Shown here: piece after piece, positions 1-8,403 of the stretch
How positions within the stretch are numbered: the stretch's first letter is position 1
Layout: the number at the start of each line of letters is the position of its first letter
Source: Peptococcaceae bacterium BRH_c23
GTDB taxonomy: Bacteria > Bacillota_B > Desulfitobacteriia > Desulfitobacteriales > Desulfitobacteriaceae
DNA: 35,225 nucleotides
Assembly: GCA_000961805.1 (NCBI GenBank)
Contig: LADV01000216.1
Span: 1-35,225 of the forward strand
Direction: 5' to 3'
Translations under genes and position numbers: made by a program
The notes under the pieces: model-generated
Told to the model about the DNA's origin: nothing
The model's input: only the letters and a program-made list of their open reading frames with translations
Database searches by the model: none

Positions 1-70
1 TTCAATAATTTCTTACTGTAAAACATGTTGTAGTGACAAAACGCTTTCTTACGCATGGTCTAAAGCCTTG

Positions 71-700
71 CTACGCCTGGGTCTGGAAAAAAATGTCGCC
101 AAACTCGGGTTTAAACAAAAGAAATGAATCCTCTAGCATAGTTTCGGTAGCACCTAACTCATTCACATGATGGAGATATTTAAAAGCATAAAGTAAAAGT
201 ACATGAGAAAAAATTGCAAACATAAACGTTTGAGGGATACTCCATTTCGGAAGGAATATCTGATTAAGTGATAGGGCTGTGTAGTTCATAACAGTCGCCC
301 ATAAAATAAAGAATAAAACAATCCATAGCTGATATCTTGGAAAACGCCATAATAGATAACCGTAAATTGTAGTAACGGCAAACCAACTCAAAGTAAAAAA
401 TACGGGAATATTGTAGATCATGAGTATATCTGATGCAAAAATCCAACCTTTATAAAGATTGACGGCAACTATTTGAACGATCCATGTATAGATGAACCCA
501 CCTAGAAAAGAAAACAACATAAGCTTTTTAAGATAGTTAAGGGGTATTAATAATAAAACCAGAGACCAGTAGGCAACTGCCTGAATAAGCCAATAAAGCT
601 CTATGAGAAACACCTCCTGATTCCTATTATGCAATATGGAAGTGCTTTCTATACGCTGGACATGAAACGAGCAAAAATGTTCAACGTTAGAACCCGCCAT
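71..700 (-). CDS. Small polytopic membrane protein, possibly CBO0543-like; start uncertain
   Basis: Hydrophobic protein of up to 209 residues with about five predicted membrane helices and no catalytic motif that I recognise. Aromatic-rich helices and the size resemble the small CBO0543-type membrane proteins of Firmicutes, but this is a weak family guess. The longest frame opens at an ATG (700) with no ribosome site in front. A strong Shine-Dalgarno (CACCTCCT on the plus strand, 611-618) sits inside the frame, and the codon at the right distance from it is ATA (604-602), giving about 177 residues beginning ELYWLIQ. A GTG at 613-611 overlaps the Shine-Dalgarno. Either the protein starts at a rare ATA, or an original ATG has mutated. 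The hydrophobic part begins exactly there, which supports the shorter form. It stands alone, convergent with nothing, downstream of icd on the same strand. Confidence 0.6.
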   Translation of the reverse strand: MAGSNVEHFCSFHVQRIESTSILHNRNQEVFLIELYWLIQAVAYWSLVLLLIPLNYLKKLMLFSFLGGFIYTWIVQIVAVNLYKGWIFASDILMIYNIPVFFTLSWFAVTTIYGYLLWRFPRYQLWIVLFFILWATVMNYTALSLNQIFLPKWSIPQTFMFAIFSHVLLLYAFKYLHHVNELGATETMLEDSFLLFKPEFGDIFFQTQA

Positions 701-742
701 GACTCGTTCAAAGATGTTCGAACTTAAAACATGCTATGACTC

Positions 743-780
743 TAAAAAAGCAAAGGAGCTCCCCTAAGTGGGCAGCTCCT
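743..780 (-). terminator. Intrinsic terminator of icd
   Basis: Inverted repeat AGGAGCT (754-760) / AGCTCCT (774-780) with a 13-base loop. Read on the minus strand it is followed by a T-rich tract (TTTGCTTTTTTA). It lies 16 bases past the icd stop and separates icd from the membrane-protein gene. Confidence 0.8.
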
Positions 781-795
781 AGCAAAACTTCAATG

Positions 796-2001
796 TTATA
801 GGATTATATTCAAACGTTGTTGAATTCCAACAAGGAAGTCTCGCGTTGAGACGATTTTCTTATTCGGTATCTCAGAGAGTTCTGCTAAATCCTTAGTCAT
901 AACCCCTTCTTCAATGGTCTTAATGGAAGCGGCTTCTAACTTGTCGGCAAAGATCACAAGCTCTTCGTTTCCGTCCAATTCGCCCCGTTTTCTTAAGGCT
1001 CCTGTCCAGGCGAAAATCGTGGCCATGGAATTAGTTGAAGTTTCTTCTCCTTTAAGGTGTTTGTAATAATGCCGGGTGACTGTTCCGTGAGCTGCCTCAT
1101 ATTCATAATGACCATCGGGAGATAATAACACAGACGTCATCATGGCTAAGCTACCAAACGCAGTGGCTACCATGTCGGACATGACATCACCATCGTAATT
1201 CTTGCATGCCCAGACAAAACCACCTTCTGAGCGAACAACACGAGCTACGGCGTCATCGATAAGAGTGTAGAAGTATTCGATCTTGGCTTCTTCAAACTTT
1301 AGTTTGTATTCTTGGTCGTAGATCCTCTGAAAGATATCCTTGAAAGTATGATCATAGATCTTGGAAATCGTATCTTTCGTGGAAAACCATAAATCTTGCT
1401 TAACTTCCAGAGCATAATTAAAGCAGGTCCGAGCAAAGCCTTCGATTGATTTATCGATATTGTACATGCCCATGATGATTCCTGTATCGTTGAAATCAAA
1501 AATAGTCTGGCGGGTTTCCCCGTTCTCTCCGGTAAAGACAAGCTCGGCTTTACCTGGGCCGCCGACTCTGTACTCAACATTCTTGTAGATATCTCCATAG
1601 GCATGCCTTGCAATCGTAATAGGCTTTGTCCAAGTGCGAATAAAAGGCTTAATACCGTCAACGATGATCGGTGCTCTGAAAACAGTGCCATCAAGTATTG
1701 CTCGAATCGTACCGTTAGGACTTTTCCACATTTTTTTTAAGTGATACTCTTCAACCCTTTGGGCATTAGGCGTAATCGTGGCACATTTGACCGCTACACC
1801 ATATTTTTTAGTAGCAAGGGCTGAATCAATGGTAATTTGGTCGTTAGACTCATCCCTTTTTTGCAATCCTAAATCGTAATACTCGGTCTTAAGGTCAACA
1901 TAGGGTTCAATTAATAATTCCTTTATCCATTGCCAAATAATTCTTGTCATTTCGTCCCCGTCCATTTCTACTAAGGGGACATTCATTTGAATTTTGCTCA
2001 T
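796..2001 (-). CDS. icd: NADP-dependent isocitrate dehydrogenase, eukaryote-like type
   Basis: Oxidatively decarboxylates isocitrate to 2-oxoglutarate with NADP in the cytoplasm, feeding glutamate synthesis and the partial or full TCA cycle. The 401-residue product has the layout of the homodimeric eukaryotic-type enzyme: [13 protein letters not shown] near the N terminus, the substrate loop [20 protein letters not shown] (about 76-95) followed by PNGTIR, the metal-binding region around [10 protein letters not shown], and the [10 protein letters not shown] loop that contacts the cofactor. Length matches the family. The ATG at 2001 is preceded by GAAGGAGAACC at good spacing. It is transcribed divergently from the ferredoxin gene. 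The 300-base divergent region holds a short inverted repeat (CTCCATTT / AAATGGAG, about 2062-2083) of unknown meaning. Confidence 0.95.
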   Translation of the reverse strand: MSKIQMNVPLVEMDGDEMTRIIWQWIKELLIEPYVDLKTEYYDLGLQKRDESNDQITIDSALATKKYGVAVKCATITPNAQRVEEYHLKKMWKSPNGTIRAILDGTVFRAPIIVDGIKPFIRTWTKPITIARHAYGDIYKNVEYRVGGPGKAELVFTGENGETRQTIFDFNDTGIIMGMYNIDKSIEGFARTCFNYALEVKQDLWFSTKDTISKIYDHTFKDIFQRIYDQEYKLKFEEAKIEYFYTLIDDAVARVVRSEGGFVWACKNYDGDVMSDMVATAFGSLAMMTSVLLSPDGHYEYEAAHGTVTRHYYKHLKGEETSTNSMATIFAWTGALRKRGELDGNEELVIFADKLEAASIKTIEEGVMTKDLAELSEIPNKKIVSTRDFLVGIQQRLNIIL

Positions 2002-2175
2002 AAAGGTTCTCCTTCCTGATCTTCAGCGGTATTGTACTATTATTCTACACAAATCTTGTTAGTCCTCCATTTTATTGATAAATGGAGATTTGAAATTGCT
2101 TAAGGACTATTAGTCTGATTCTCAGGAAACAGGCGTCCCAGAAAAAACACCTGACCGAAAGCCGATAATTTTTCC

Positions 2176-2204
2176 TTGACAAATAATCCTGTTCCCATTA
2201 CAAT
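2176..2204 (+). promoter_or_regulatory. Consensus sigma-A promoter of the ferredoxin gene
   Basis: TTGACA (2176-2181), a spacer of exactly 17 bases and TACAAT (2199-2204). Transcription would start near 2211, at the left edge of the CsoR-type palindrome. Confidence 0.8.
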
Positions 2205-2210
2205 ACCAGT

Positions 2211-2227
2211 ATACCCCTAGGGGGTAT
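2211..2227 (+). promoter_or_regulatory. Putative CsoR/CstR-family operator
   Basis: The sequence ATACCCCTAGGGGGTAT is a near-perfect palindrome of the kind bound by CsoR, CstR and related four-helix repressors (the Bacillus subtilis CsoR site is very similar). It begins about seven bases after the -10 box, over the predicted transcription start, an ideal place for repression. The regulator itself is not evident in the window, except for a doubtful fragment near 13515. The ligand (copper, persulfide or another) cannot be read from the DNA. Confidence 0.6.
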
Positions 2228-2318
2228 GCGGGGTGAGGGTAACTAGTTAAGCTTAGTACCAGTAAGCTTATACTAATAGCCAATTAGGTAAAATACTTTG
2301 CAGGAGGGTTGTTCGAAA

Positions 2319-2504
2319 ATGAAAATATCAGTCCAGAAAAATCGATGTCCCCAAAATCATTCTTGTCCTTCTATTAGAGTATGCCCTGTGGGAGCGCTAG
2401 AACAGAATGGCTTTGATGCACCAGTTGTTGATGAAGATAAATGTATAAAGTGCAACAAATGTGTCCGATATTGCCCAATGGGCGCAATACTGATAAAAGA
2501 CTAA
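2319..2504 (+). CDS. Small seven-cysteine 4Fe-4S ferredoxin
   Basis: Small electron-transfer protein of 61 residues. The second half carries a classical motif, C42xxC45xxC48xxxC52P. The first half is unusual, with C10, C16 and C22-P spaced by five residues each instead of CxxCxxC. That makes seven cysteines. C42, C45, C48 and C22 can hold one [4Fe-4S] cluster. The second site would have only C10, C16 and C52, so it may be a [3Fe-4S] cluster, use a non-cysteine ligand, or be empty. I chose the ATG at 2319 because AGGAGGG (2302-2308) precedes it; the upstream TTG at 2298 overlaps that Shine-Dalgarno. It is monocistronic, between a consensus promoter with a CsoR-type operator and a strong terminator. 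The redox partner is unknown. Confidence 0.85.
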   Translation: MKISVQKNRCPQNHSCPSIRVCPVGALEQNGFDAPVVDEDKCIKCNKCVRYCPMGAILIKD

Positions 2505-2586
2505 GACGGACAAGGAATTCTATGGCCGAATATGAAAAGTTTGCCCCAAAATAAAGTTGGCTAGCCAACGAGTCAGTAATATTAAA

Positions 2587-2621
2587 GACAGCCAGAATTG
2601 CAACTATCTGGCTGTCTTTTT
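2587..2621 (+). terminator. Intrinsic terminator after the ferredoxin gene
   Basis: Perfect 10-bp stem GACAGCCAGA (2587-2596) / TCTGGCTGTC (2607-2616) followed by TTTTT. Confidence 0.9.
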
Positions 2622-2822
2622 ATAGTCAATCGACATAACCTCTACCGCAAATTTTTTGTTGCAACCTTCCAGAAAACTATTATACTCTAATTATCTTTAA
2701 GAAACTACCTTTATCGTGCATTCAATAGCTGATTATACACAATACATAATGAGCATCGAGAGGGGGTACCATTTACTTCAAATTAGCGTTATTATAGGAT
2801 TATGAAAGAAATTTTAAGCCAA

Positions 2823-2851
2823 TTGACTATTTAGAAGATTTACATTATATT
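2823..2851 (+). promoter_or_regulatory. Promoter of the GntR regulator gene
   Basis: TTGACT (2823-2828), 17-base spacer, TATATT (2846-2851). The same -35 hexamer and spacer length occur in front of xsc, and in both cases the shared operator follows within 9-14 bases. Confidence 0.65.
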
Positions 2852-2860
2852 AAGAACAGT

Positions 2861-2883
2861 GGTACGTACGTCGTGATGTTGCG
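2861..2883 (+). promoter_or_regulatory. Putative GntR operator, copy 1 (autoregulatory)
   Basis: Begins GGTACG and contains ACGTCGTGATGT (2868-2879). It matches the site at 3841 in 15 of the first 20 positions, same orientation (consensus core ACRTCRTGAYGT). It lies between the predicted start of transcription and the regulator gene, which suggests roadblock-type autorepression. Confidence 0.6.
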
Positions 2884-2927
2884 ATGTATTATTTTAACCC
2901 ATATAGCGGAAGTGGAGCGATTTAAAA

Positions 2928-3647
2928 GTGAAAATAAATACTAAAAGTCAATTACCATTACATGTTCAAATAAAGGATTGTCTGAATGACGAGATTCGAA
3001 ATGGAAATATTGAGGGTAAGATACCCAGTGAAAGAGAACTCATGGATATTTTTTCTGTGAGCCGAACCACGGTTCGAGAGGCAGTAGGGGCCTTAGAACG
3101 AGAAGGAGTCGTAGAAAAAAAGCATGGTAAAGGGACATTTGTTTCATTGAGACCGATCCAAGAACAATGGCTGGGAAATATTAGTACTTTTTCTGAAACG
3201 ATTAAACGAGCAGGAATGAAACCAGGGGCCAAGTTGCTCTCTAAGGGAATTAAGTCTTCGCCGCAAGTAATTTCGGATATGTTTGGAGGACAAGAATTCT
3301 ATGAAATTGAAAGATTGCGTTCTGCCAACGACAAAGTAGTTGCCATTGAGAGAAAGTGTTTCAAAACAGAAACGGGACTAAGATTGGCGAGTTATGATTT
3401 AAATGATACCAATATTTATAAGCTGCTGGAATCTGAGATGGGAATTACTCCATGGTCGGCTGAAGAAATAATCACCAGTAACAAACCTTCAAAAGAAGAT
3501 GCTGCCTTGTTAGGTATTTCTAAAACAGCAAGCGTACTTGTAATAAAAAGATCGACCTGGGATAATGAGGGTGTGCTGATTGAGTTTGTTAGTTCAACTT
3601 TACGAGCCGATATATATTCAGTAAATATTAGGATGTCACGTCAATAA
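2928..3647 (+). CDS. GntR-family (HutC/UTRA) transcriptional regulator
   Basis: Ligand-responsive DNA-binding regulator of 239 residues. Residues 1-75 form the GntR winged helix-turn-helix (PLHVQIKDCL, IPSERELMDIFSVSRTTVREAV, then GKGTFV in the wing). Residues about 90-235 fit the UTRA effector domain, including the typical motif around YEIERLRSANDKVVAIERK. The start is GTG at 2928 behind AGTGGAGCG. It is followed by a good terminator, then by the xsc promoter. Near-identical operators precede this gene and xsc, so it probably represses itself and the sulfonate island. UTRA effectors are usually small pathway metabolites; sulfoacetate, sulfoacetaldehyde or sulfoacetyl-CoA are candidates by inference. 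The described Cupriavidus sulfoacetate regulator SauR is an unrelated type, so this would be a different control solution. Confidence 0.9.
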   Translation: MKINTKSQLPLHVQIKDCLNDEIRNGNIEGKIPSERELMDIFSVSRTTVREAVGALEREGVVEKKHGKGTFVSLRPIQEQWLGNISTFSETIKRAGMKPGAKLLSKGIKSSPQVISDMFGGQEFYEIERLRSANDKVVAIERKCFKTETGLRLASYDLNDTNIYKLLESEMGITPWSAEEIITSNKPSKEDAALLGISKTASVLVIKRSTWDNEGVLIEFVSSTLRADIYSVNIRMSRQ

Positions 3648-3659
3648 GGAAGCGTTAAG

Positions 3660-3700
3660 AGTCCTCGCCCTTGAAAAAGGTGAGGACTTTCTTTATTTTT
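3660..3700 (+). terminator. Intrinsic terminator after the GntR gene
   Basis: Stem AGTCCTCGCC (3660-3669) / GGTGAGGACT (3679-3688), one G-U pair, followed by TTCTTTATTTTT. Confidence 0.85.
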
Positions 3701-3797
3701 ACCATTGCTGTTGATTAGTAAAGTAAGATGGGTGGGAAATAGATAATTGATCTCTTTGGCCATTAAAATTCTTTATTAAGGACTAGTGTCAAAAGAA

Positions 3798-3826
3798 TTG
3801 ACTTATTGATTAGATGACCATATAGT
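3798..3826 (+). promoter_or_regulatory. Promoter of xsc and probably the sulfonate island
   Basis: TTGACT (3798-3803), 17-base spacer, TATAGT (3821-3826). Predicted start is near 3833, just before the operator at 3841. Confidence 0.7.
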
Positions 3827-3840
3827 ATAAACAATCAACT

Positions 3841-3866
3841 GGTACGGACATCATGACGTCCGTACG
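3841..3866 (+). promoter_or_regulatory. Putative GntR operator, copy 2 (xsc)
   Basis: A near-perfect inverted repeat: GTACGGAC (3842-3849) and GTCCGTAC (3858-3865) around the centre ATCATGAC. It lies downstream of the predicted transcription start of xsc. It shares its left half and core with the site upstream of the GntR gene. Confidence 0.7.
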
Positions 3867-3914
3867 AAAGTCGAAATAACTAAAGAAGTAATTGAGAAGG
3901 AGGGTTAAAGAAAA

Positions 3915-5651
3915 ATGGCAAAAGTCAAAATGACACCAAGTGAAGCTATTTGTGAGACACTATTAGCAGAGGGTGTAGACCATGTAACTGGTATTCTAGG
4001 TTCAGCATTTATGGATCTACTTGACTTATTCCCGACGGCTGGAATTAAATTTATCCCGGTGCGTCATGAACAATCTGCGGGCCATATGGAAGATGCCTTC
4101 TGTCGCGTTACAGGGAAATGTGGTGTAATCATCGGACAAAATGGTCCAGGAATTACGAACATGGTTACCTCTGTTGCTGCTGCGAATTCGGCACATACCC
4201 CAATGGTTATTCTTTGTCCATCTGCTGGTACACCTACTATCGGTTGGGATGGCTTCCAAGAAGCTGATACTGTACAAATTTTCAAGGCTATCACAAAGGC
4301 TACAATCAGAGTTCCGCATCCCAAACGTGCTGCAGATTGTTTAAGAACGGCATTCCGCATTGCCTATGCAGAACGTGGACCTGTACTTTATGACATCCCC
4401 CGAGATTACTTTTACGGAGAAGTTGAAGAACAGATTTTAGAACCTCATCAATATCGAGTCGATAACCGTGGTTGTGGTTCTATCGAGGCTCTTGATAGGG
4501 CTGCTGAAATCCTCCTTTCCGCTAAGACTCCTGTCATTGTTTCCGGACGTGGAGTCGTAGATACCAAGAGCACTGATATTGTGGCAAGAATTTCTGAACT
4601 TCTAACGGCTCCGGTTGCTTGTACTTATATGCATAATGACGCCTTCCCATGTGATCATCCTCTCTGGGTTGGACCAATCGGTTATATGGGATCTAAAGCA
4701 GCCATGCACTCACTGGCCGAGGCTGATGTGATCTTGGCTCTCGGAACTAGGTTATCCGTATTTGGGACCTTGCCGCAATACGATATCAATTACTTCCCGG
4801 AAAGTGCCAAGATTATTCAAGTCGATATAAATCCAAGAAATCTAGCTCGTACACATCCTGTGGAAGTGGGTATTATCGGTGACGCTAAGGAAGCTTCTCT
4901 GGAGATCCTTAAGCGCTTAGAAGATAAACTACCTGCTCCTAAAGTAGATCAAGCTCGTATGGGGACAATCGAAGCACGCGTAAAGGCTTGGAGAGAAGAA
5001 TTGATCACCTTAGCCATGGTTGATGGAGTACCGATTAATCCCCGTCGTGCATTGTTAGAAATTCAAAAAGCCTTGCCGGACAATGCCATCGTAGCGACGG
5101 ATATTGGAAACGTTGCTTCGACGTCGAACAGTTATCTTGAGTTTAAAGGGGAGGGTAAGCATATTGCAGCTCTTACCTTTGGGAACACAGGATTTGCTTA
5201 TCCAGCAGCACTAGGAGCCCAAATGGCTAGTCCGGACGTACCCTGTATCTCAATTGTTGGGGATGGAGCATGGGGGATGAGCTTGCACGAGGTAAGTACT
5301 GCAGTGGAGCATAACCTACCCGTTGTAGCCATTGTTTTCAGAAATGGAGCTTGGTGTGCTGAAAAGAAAAATCAAGTCGACTTCTACAATAATCGTTTCG
5401 TCGGTGCAGATATCCCTAATCCTGTAAGTTTTGTGCCGGTTGCCATTGCTATGGGTGCTGAAGGAATCCGTGTAGAGAAACCAGAAGAGGTTGGCCCCGC
5501 CTTAACACGAGCAATAAGCTTACGTAAGCCATTCCTACTAGAAATCGTTTGTGATGGAACCCAACTTGCTCCTCCGTTTAGAAAAGATGCCTTGCAAATG
5601 CCTACCCGTTTTCTTCCTAAGTACCAGCACTTAGATGTAAGGAACTGGTAA
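3915..5651 (+). CDS. xsc: Sulfoacetaldehyde acetyltransferase (TPP enzyme)
   Basis: Converts sulfoacetaldehyde and phosphate into acetyl phosphate and sulfite, splitting the C-S bond of C2 sulfonates. The 578-residue protein has the three-domain layout of TPP enzymes: N-terminal domain with the activating glutamate in VRHEQSAG (E52), central domain (about 190-340) and a TPP/Mg motif from GDG (449-451) to RN (476-477). What points to Xsc rather than acetolactate synthase is segment-by-segment resemblance to known Xsc proteins: [15 protein letters not shown]-like [62 protein letters not shown] and the C-terminal PPFRKDAL. The ATG follows AAGGAGGG. It leads the island, 190 bases before the aldehyde dehydrogenase. 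An Xsc-like enzyme for a related substrate cannot be excluded. Confidence 0.85.
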   Translation: MAKVKMTPSEAICETLLAEGVDHVTGILGSAFMDLLDLFPTAGIKFIPVRHEQSAGHMEDAFCRVTGKCGVIIGQNGPGITNMVTSVAAANSAHTPMVILCPSAGTPTIGWDGFQEADTVQIFKAITKATIRVPHPKRAADCLRTAFRIAYAERGPVLYDIPRDYFYGEVEEQILEPHQYRVDNRGCGSIEALDRAAEILLSAKTPVIVSGRGVVDTKSTDIVARISELLTAPVACTYMHNDAFPCDHPLWVGPIGYMGSKAAMHSLAEADVILALGTRLSVFGTLPQYDINYFPESAKIIQVDINPRNLARTHPVEVGIIGDAKEASLEILKRLEDKLPAPKVDQARMGTIEARVKAWREELITLAMVDGVPINPRRALLEIQKALPDNAIVATDIGNVASTSNSYLEFKGEGKHIAALTFGNTGFAYPAALGAQMASPDVPCISIVGDGAWGMSLHEVSTAVEHNLPVVAIVFRNGAWCAEKKNQVDFYNNRFVGADIPNPVSFVPVAIAMGAEGIRVEKPEEVGPALTRAISLRKPFLLEIVCDGTQLAPPFRKDALQMPTRFLPKYQHLDVRNW

Positions 5652-5662
5652 TTAGTTTAGAT

Positions 5663-5694
5663 AGGGCGTGTAAGTTCGTGTGATTTCACGCCCT
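5663..5694 (+). other. Hairpin after xsc, possible processing or attenuation element
   Basis: Stem AGGGCGTG (5663-5670) / CACGCCCT (5687-5694), followed by CTAAAAGG, so there is no T-run and it is not a good terminator. The rest of the gap to 5842 is AT-rich with no clear promoter. The hairpin may protect the xsc message or give partial termination. Confidence 0.5.
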
Positions 5695-5841
5695 CTAAAA
5701 GGACAATCATAAAATTAGCAGGGTAAAAAATTTAAATAAAAATAGACTGAATTTTCAAAATTAACTATTAAATAATTTTATGGCTAGCAATTATAAATCT
5801 AACTCAGAGAATAATGAAAAGAAGGAAGGAAGGAATATTAA

Positions 5842-7266
5842 ATGGATGCTGAAGCAATCGTTGATACAAAGCTAATTATTGAAGAGCTCATAACTAGAGG
5901 GCGCGCGGCTATGGAAGAAATCAAGGATTATACACAGGAACAAGCGAATACGTTGGTTCAAGCAGTAGCTTGGGCTATTTACCAACAGGAACATGCTGAA
6001 GAACTCGCTCAGATTTCTGTTCGAGATACAGGATTAGGTAAATTTGAAGACAAGGTCACTAAAAATAAGCGCAAAACCTTTGGTACCTTGCGTGATTTGT
6101 TGGATCAGGTGGCTAAGTCAGTAGGAGTTATAAATATTGATACGGCTAAAGGGATTACGGAAATTGCTAAACCTGTGGGCATTGTTGCGGCAGTGGTCCC
6201 ATCCACAAATCCAGGTGCAACCCCCGCCAATATTACGATGATGGCTTTGAAAGGACGCAATGCTACCATCATTGCCCCGTCCCCTAAAGGGTACACTACT
6301 TCAGAAAAACTGGTAGAGTATATTCATGTAGAACTAAAGAAAATAGGTGCACCTCTTGATCTAGTACAGACCCTGCCCTTTCCGGTGACTAAAGAATCAA
6401 CCGGAGAATTAATGAAACAAGCTGACTTGGTAAGCGTAACTGGGTCTGGTAATAATGTTAAACTTGGTCAAACCTGTGGCACCCCTAATGTATGTGTCAG
6501 TGCTGGTAATGTTGTTTCAGTCGTCGATGCCAGCGCTAATCTACAAGAGGCTGCCCACAAGATTATGTTGAGTAAGACCTTCGACTTTGCAACCAGTTGT
6601 TCAAGTGATAATGCGGTGGTCATAGAAGCGGCAGTCTATGATCAGATGGTTGAAGCGTTAAAAAAAGAAGGCGGTTATCTCTGTAATGCTGAGGAAAAAG
6701 TTCAACTGCACAAGGCGATGTGGGATCAAAATGGGAAACGGCGGGGTATGACCACTGCTAAATCCGCAGAAGAAATGGTTAGAGCAGCCGAGATAACTGC
6801 ACCAGACGCTGAAAATGCCACCTTCCTCATGGTTGAGGAAACAGGGGTAGGTAAAGCATTTCCTTTCTCTGGTGAAAAAATTTCCTTAGTCTTAACAGTT
6901 TATAAGGTTAAAGACTTTGAGCAGGCATTAACGCTAACTAAGCAAATTTTGAAATTTGTCGGACGTGGGCACTCTTGTGGTTTGCATACTAATGATGAAG
7001 CCCATATCGAGCGGATTGGCTTGGAGATGGACGTTTGTCGACTCTTGATTAACCAAGTTCAATGTTTCGGTAATGGAGGAAGCTTCGATAACGGTCTTAA
7101 CTTTACGCTATCCATGGGTGGAGGTACCTGGGCAGGTAATAACATCAAGGAAAATCTTTCTTATAAACACTTCATTAATATTACGAAAGTTTCCAGGTTG
7201 ATTCCAGAAGTAATCCCTACTGAAGAGGAGTTATTTGAGTCATATTGGACTAAATACGGTCGCTAA
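5842..7266 (+). CDS. sauS: CoA-acylating aldehyde dehydrogenase, probable sulfoacetaldehyde dehydrogenase
   Basis: Member of the CoA-dependent aldehyde dehydrogenase family (EutE, PduP, the N-terminal half of AdhE, SauS), interconverting an aldehyde plus CoA with an acyl-CoA. The 474-residue length fits. Visible features are the cofactor-binding stretch VGIVAAVVPSTNPG (112-125), VTGSGNN (199-205), VSAGNVVSVVD (219-229), and the catalytic cysteine C253 in DFATSCSSDN. The family alone does not fix the substrate. The neighbours do: Xsc upstream consumes sulfoacetaldehyde and the ligase downstream would supply sulfoacetyl-CoA, so a SauS-type reduction of sulfoacetyl-CoA is the best reading. The opposite direction, oxidising an aldehyde to conserve ATP, is possible. 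Translation starts at ATG behind GAAGGAAGGAAGG, and only 18 bases separate it from the ligase beta subunit. Confidence 0.8.
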   Translation: MDAEAIVDTKLIIEELITRGRAAMEEIKDYTQEQANTLVQAVAWAIYQQEHAEELAQISVRDTGLGKFEDKVTKNKRKTFGTLRDLLDQVAKSVGVINIDTAKGITEIAKPVGIVAAVVPSTNPGATPANITMMALKGRNATIIAPSPKGYTTSEKLVEYIHVELKKIGAPLDLVQTLPFPVTKESTGELMKQADLVSVTGSGNNVKLGQTCGTPNVCVSAGNVVSVVDASANLQEAAHKIMLSKTFDFATSCSSDNAVVIEAAVYDQMVEALKKEGGYLCNAEEKVQLHKAMWDQNGKRRGMTTAKSAEEMVRAAEITAPDAENATFLMVEETGVGKAFPFSGEKISLVLTVYKVKDFEQALTLTKQILKFVGRGHSCGLHTNDEAHIERIGLEMDVCRLLINQVQCFGNGGSFDNGLNFTLSMGGGTWAGNNIKENLSYKHFINITKVSRLIPEVIPTEEELFESYWTKYGR

Positions 7267-7284
7267 AATAGGGAGGCTGAAAAA

Positions 7285-8403
7285 ATGAAACTGTTTGAAT
7301 ATCAAGCAAAAGAACTGTTTAAAGAGCAAGGAATTCCTGTTCCGGCCAGCACGCTCATCAGTAGTATTAGCCAATTAGATAATGCTTTGACCGAGATTGG
7401 TCTTCCTTGTGTACTAAAAGCACAAGTTTTGCAAGGTGGTCGTGGTAAAGCCGGATTGGTAAAATTTGTAGCAACTAAAGAAGAGGCAAGTGTTGAAGCT
7501 GAACGTATCTTAAAGGTTACTGGTAAGAAATTATTGGTTGAAGGTGCAGTTGAGTTTGAAAAGGAAATGTATATGGCCATCACCATTGATCCGGTCAGTG
7601 GATCAGCACTTGTCATGGCATGTCTCGATGGCGGGGTAGAGATTGAGGTAACAGCTCGTACAACACCGGAAAAAATAATCAAGGAAAAAATCGATCTCGC
7701 GAAGGGTCTGATGCCGTTCCAAGCTAGTAATGTTATGTACTCTCTGGGACTTAACAAAGATCAAACTGCCTCGGGAAGTAAAGTCCTCTTAAAACTTTAT
7801 GAGTTATTCGTAAAATATGATGCAGAACTGGTGGAGATTAATCCACTGATGATCCTTAAAGACGGAACGATGATCGCTGCCGACGGAAAGTTCAGTATTG
7901 ACGATAATTCTCTATTTAAACAGAATCGCTATTCTTTCACTAAGGATTACTATAAAAATGATTTTGAATACGAAGCAGCTCAGGATGGTATACCTTATAT
8001 CCAATTCGAAGGAGATATTGGCCTGATGGTGGCCGGTGCAGGTCTGGCTAACGTAGTCTATGATTTAATCAGCTATTACGGCGGCACTGTGGCAAACTAT
8101 CTTGAGTTTGGAGGACCCAACTATCATAAAGCCCAAAAATGCATGAAAATGATGCTGGATAGTAAACCAAAGTGCATCCTGATTGCTACTTTTGGCACAA
8201 TAGCACGTGCCGATATTATGGCTCAAGGAATTGTTGATGCTGTTAAAGAGTTAAAACCAGATATTCCGATTGTGGCTGTTATCCGCGGTACAGGTGAAGA
8301 AGAGGCCCAGGAGTTGTTAAGAAGTGTTGGCTTGAATCCACTTAATGATACAGAAGAGGCTGTTAAGAGAGCAGTGGAGTTAGCGGGAGGTGGTTCAAGA
8401 TGA
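7285..8403 (+). CDS. ADP-forming acyl-CoA ligase, beta subunit (SucC-like), probable sulfoacetate-CoA ligase
   Basis: ATP-grasp subunit of a succinyl-CoA synthetase-type ligase, 372 residues (SucC is about 388). It begins MKLFEYQAKELF as SucC does, with GGRGKAG (about 52-58), the metal-binding EINPL (about 182-186) and the ADGKFS segment. Where Escherichia coli SucC has GGGATKE and NIFGGIVRCD, this protein has FGGPNYHKAQ and ATFGTIARAD, so the C-terminal CoA-ligase region is changed near the carboxylate site. That speaks against a housekeeping succinyl-CoA synthetase. It is tightly packed with sauS upstream and overlaps the alpha subunit by four bases. Its inferred job is ATP-dependent activation of sulfoacetate to sulfoacetyl-CoA, doing what AMP-forming SauT does in Cupriavidus. 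Confidence 0.8.
   Translation: MKLFEYQAKELFKEQGIPVPASTLISSISQLDNALTEIGLPCVLKAQVLQGGRGKAGLVKFVATKEEASVEAERILKVTGKKLLVEGAVEFEKEMYMAITIDPVSGSALVMACLDGGVEIEVTARTTPEKIIKEKIDLAKGLMPFQASNVMYSLGLNKDQTASGSKVLLKLYELFVKYDAELVEINPLMILKDGTMIAADGKFSIDDNSLFKQNRYSFTKDYYKNDFEYEAAQDGIPYIQFEGDIGLMVAGAGLANVVYDLISYYGGTVANYLEFGGPNYHKAQKCMKMMLDSKPKCILIATFGTIARADIMAQGIVDAVKELKPDIPIVAVIRGTGEEEAQELLRSVGLNPLNDTEEAVKRAVELAGGGSR

Noticed and set aside
1299..1694. 131-codon minus-strand ORF inside icd
   Set aside because: It is a shadow frame of icd on the same strand, has no ribosome site and no recognisable motif, while the icd frame matches its family throughout.
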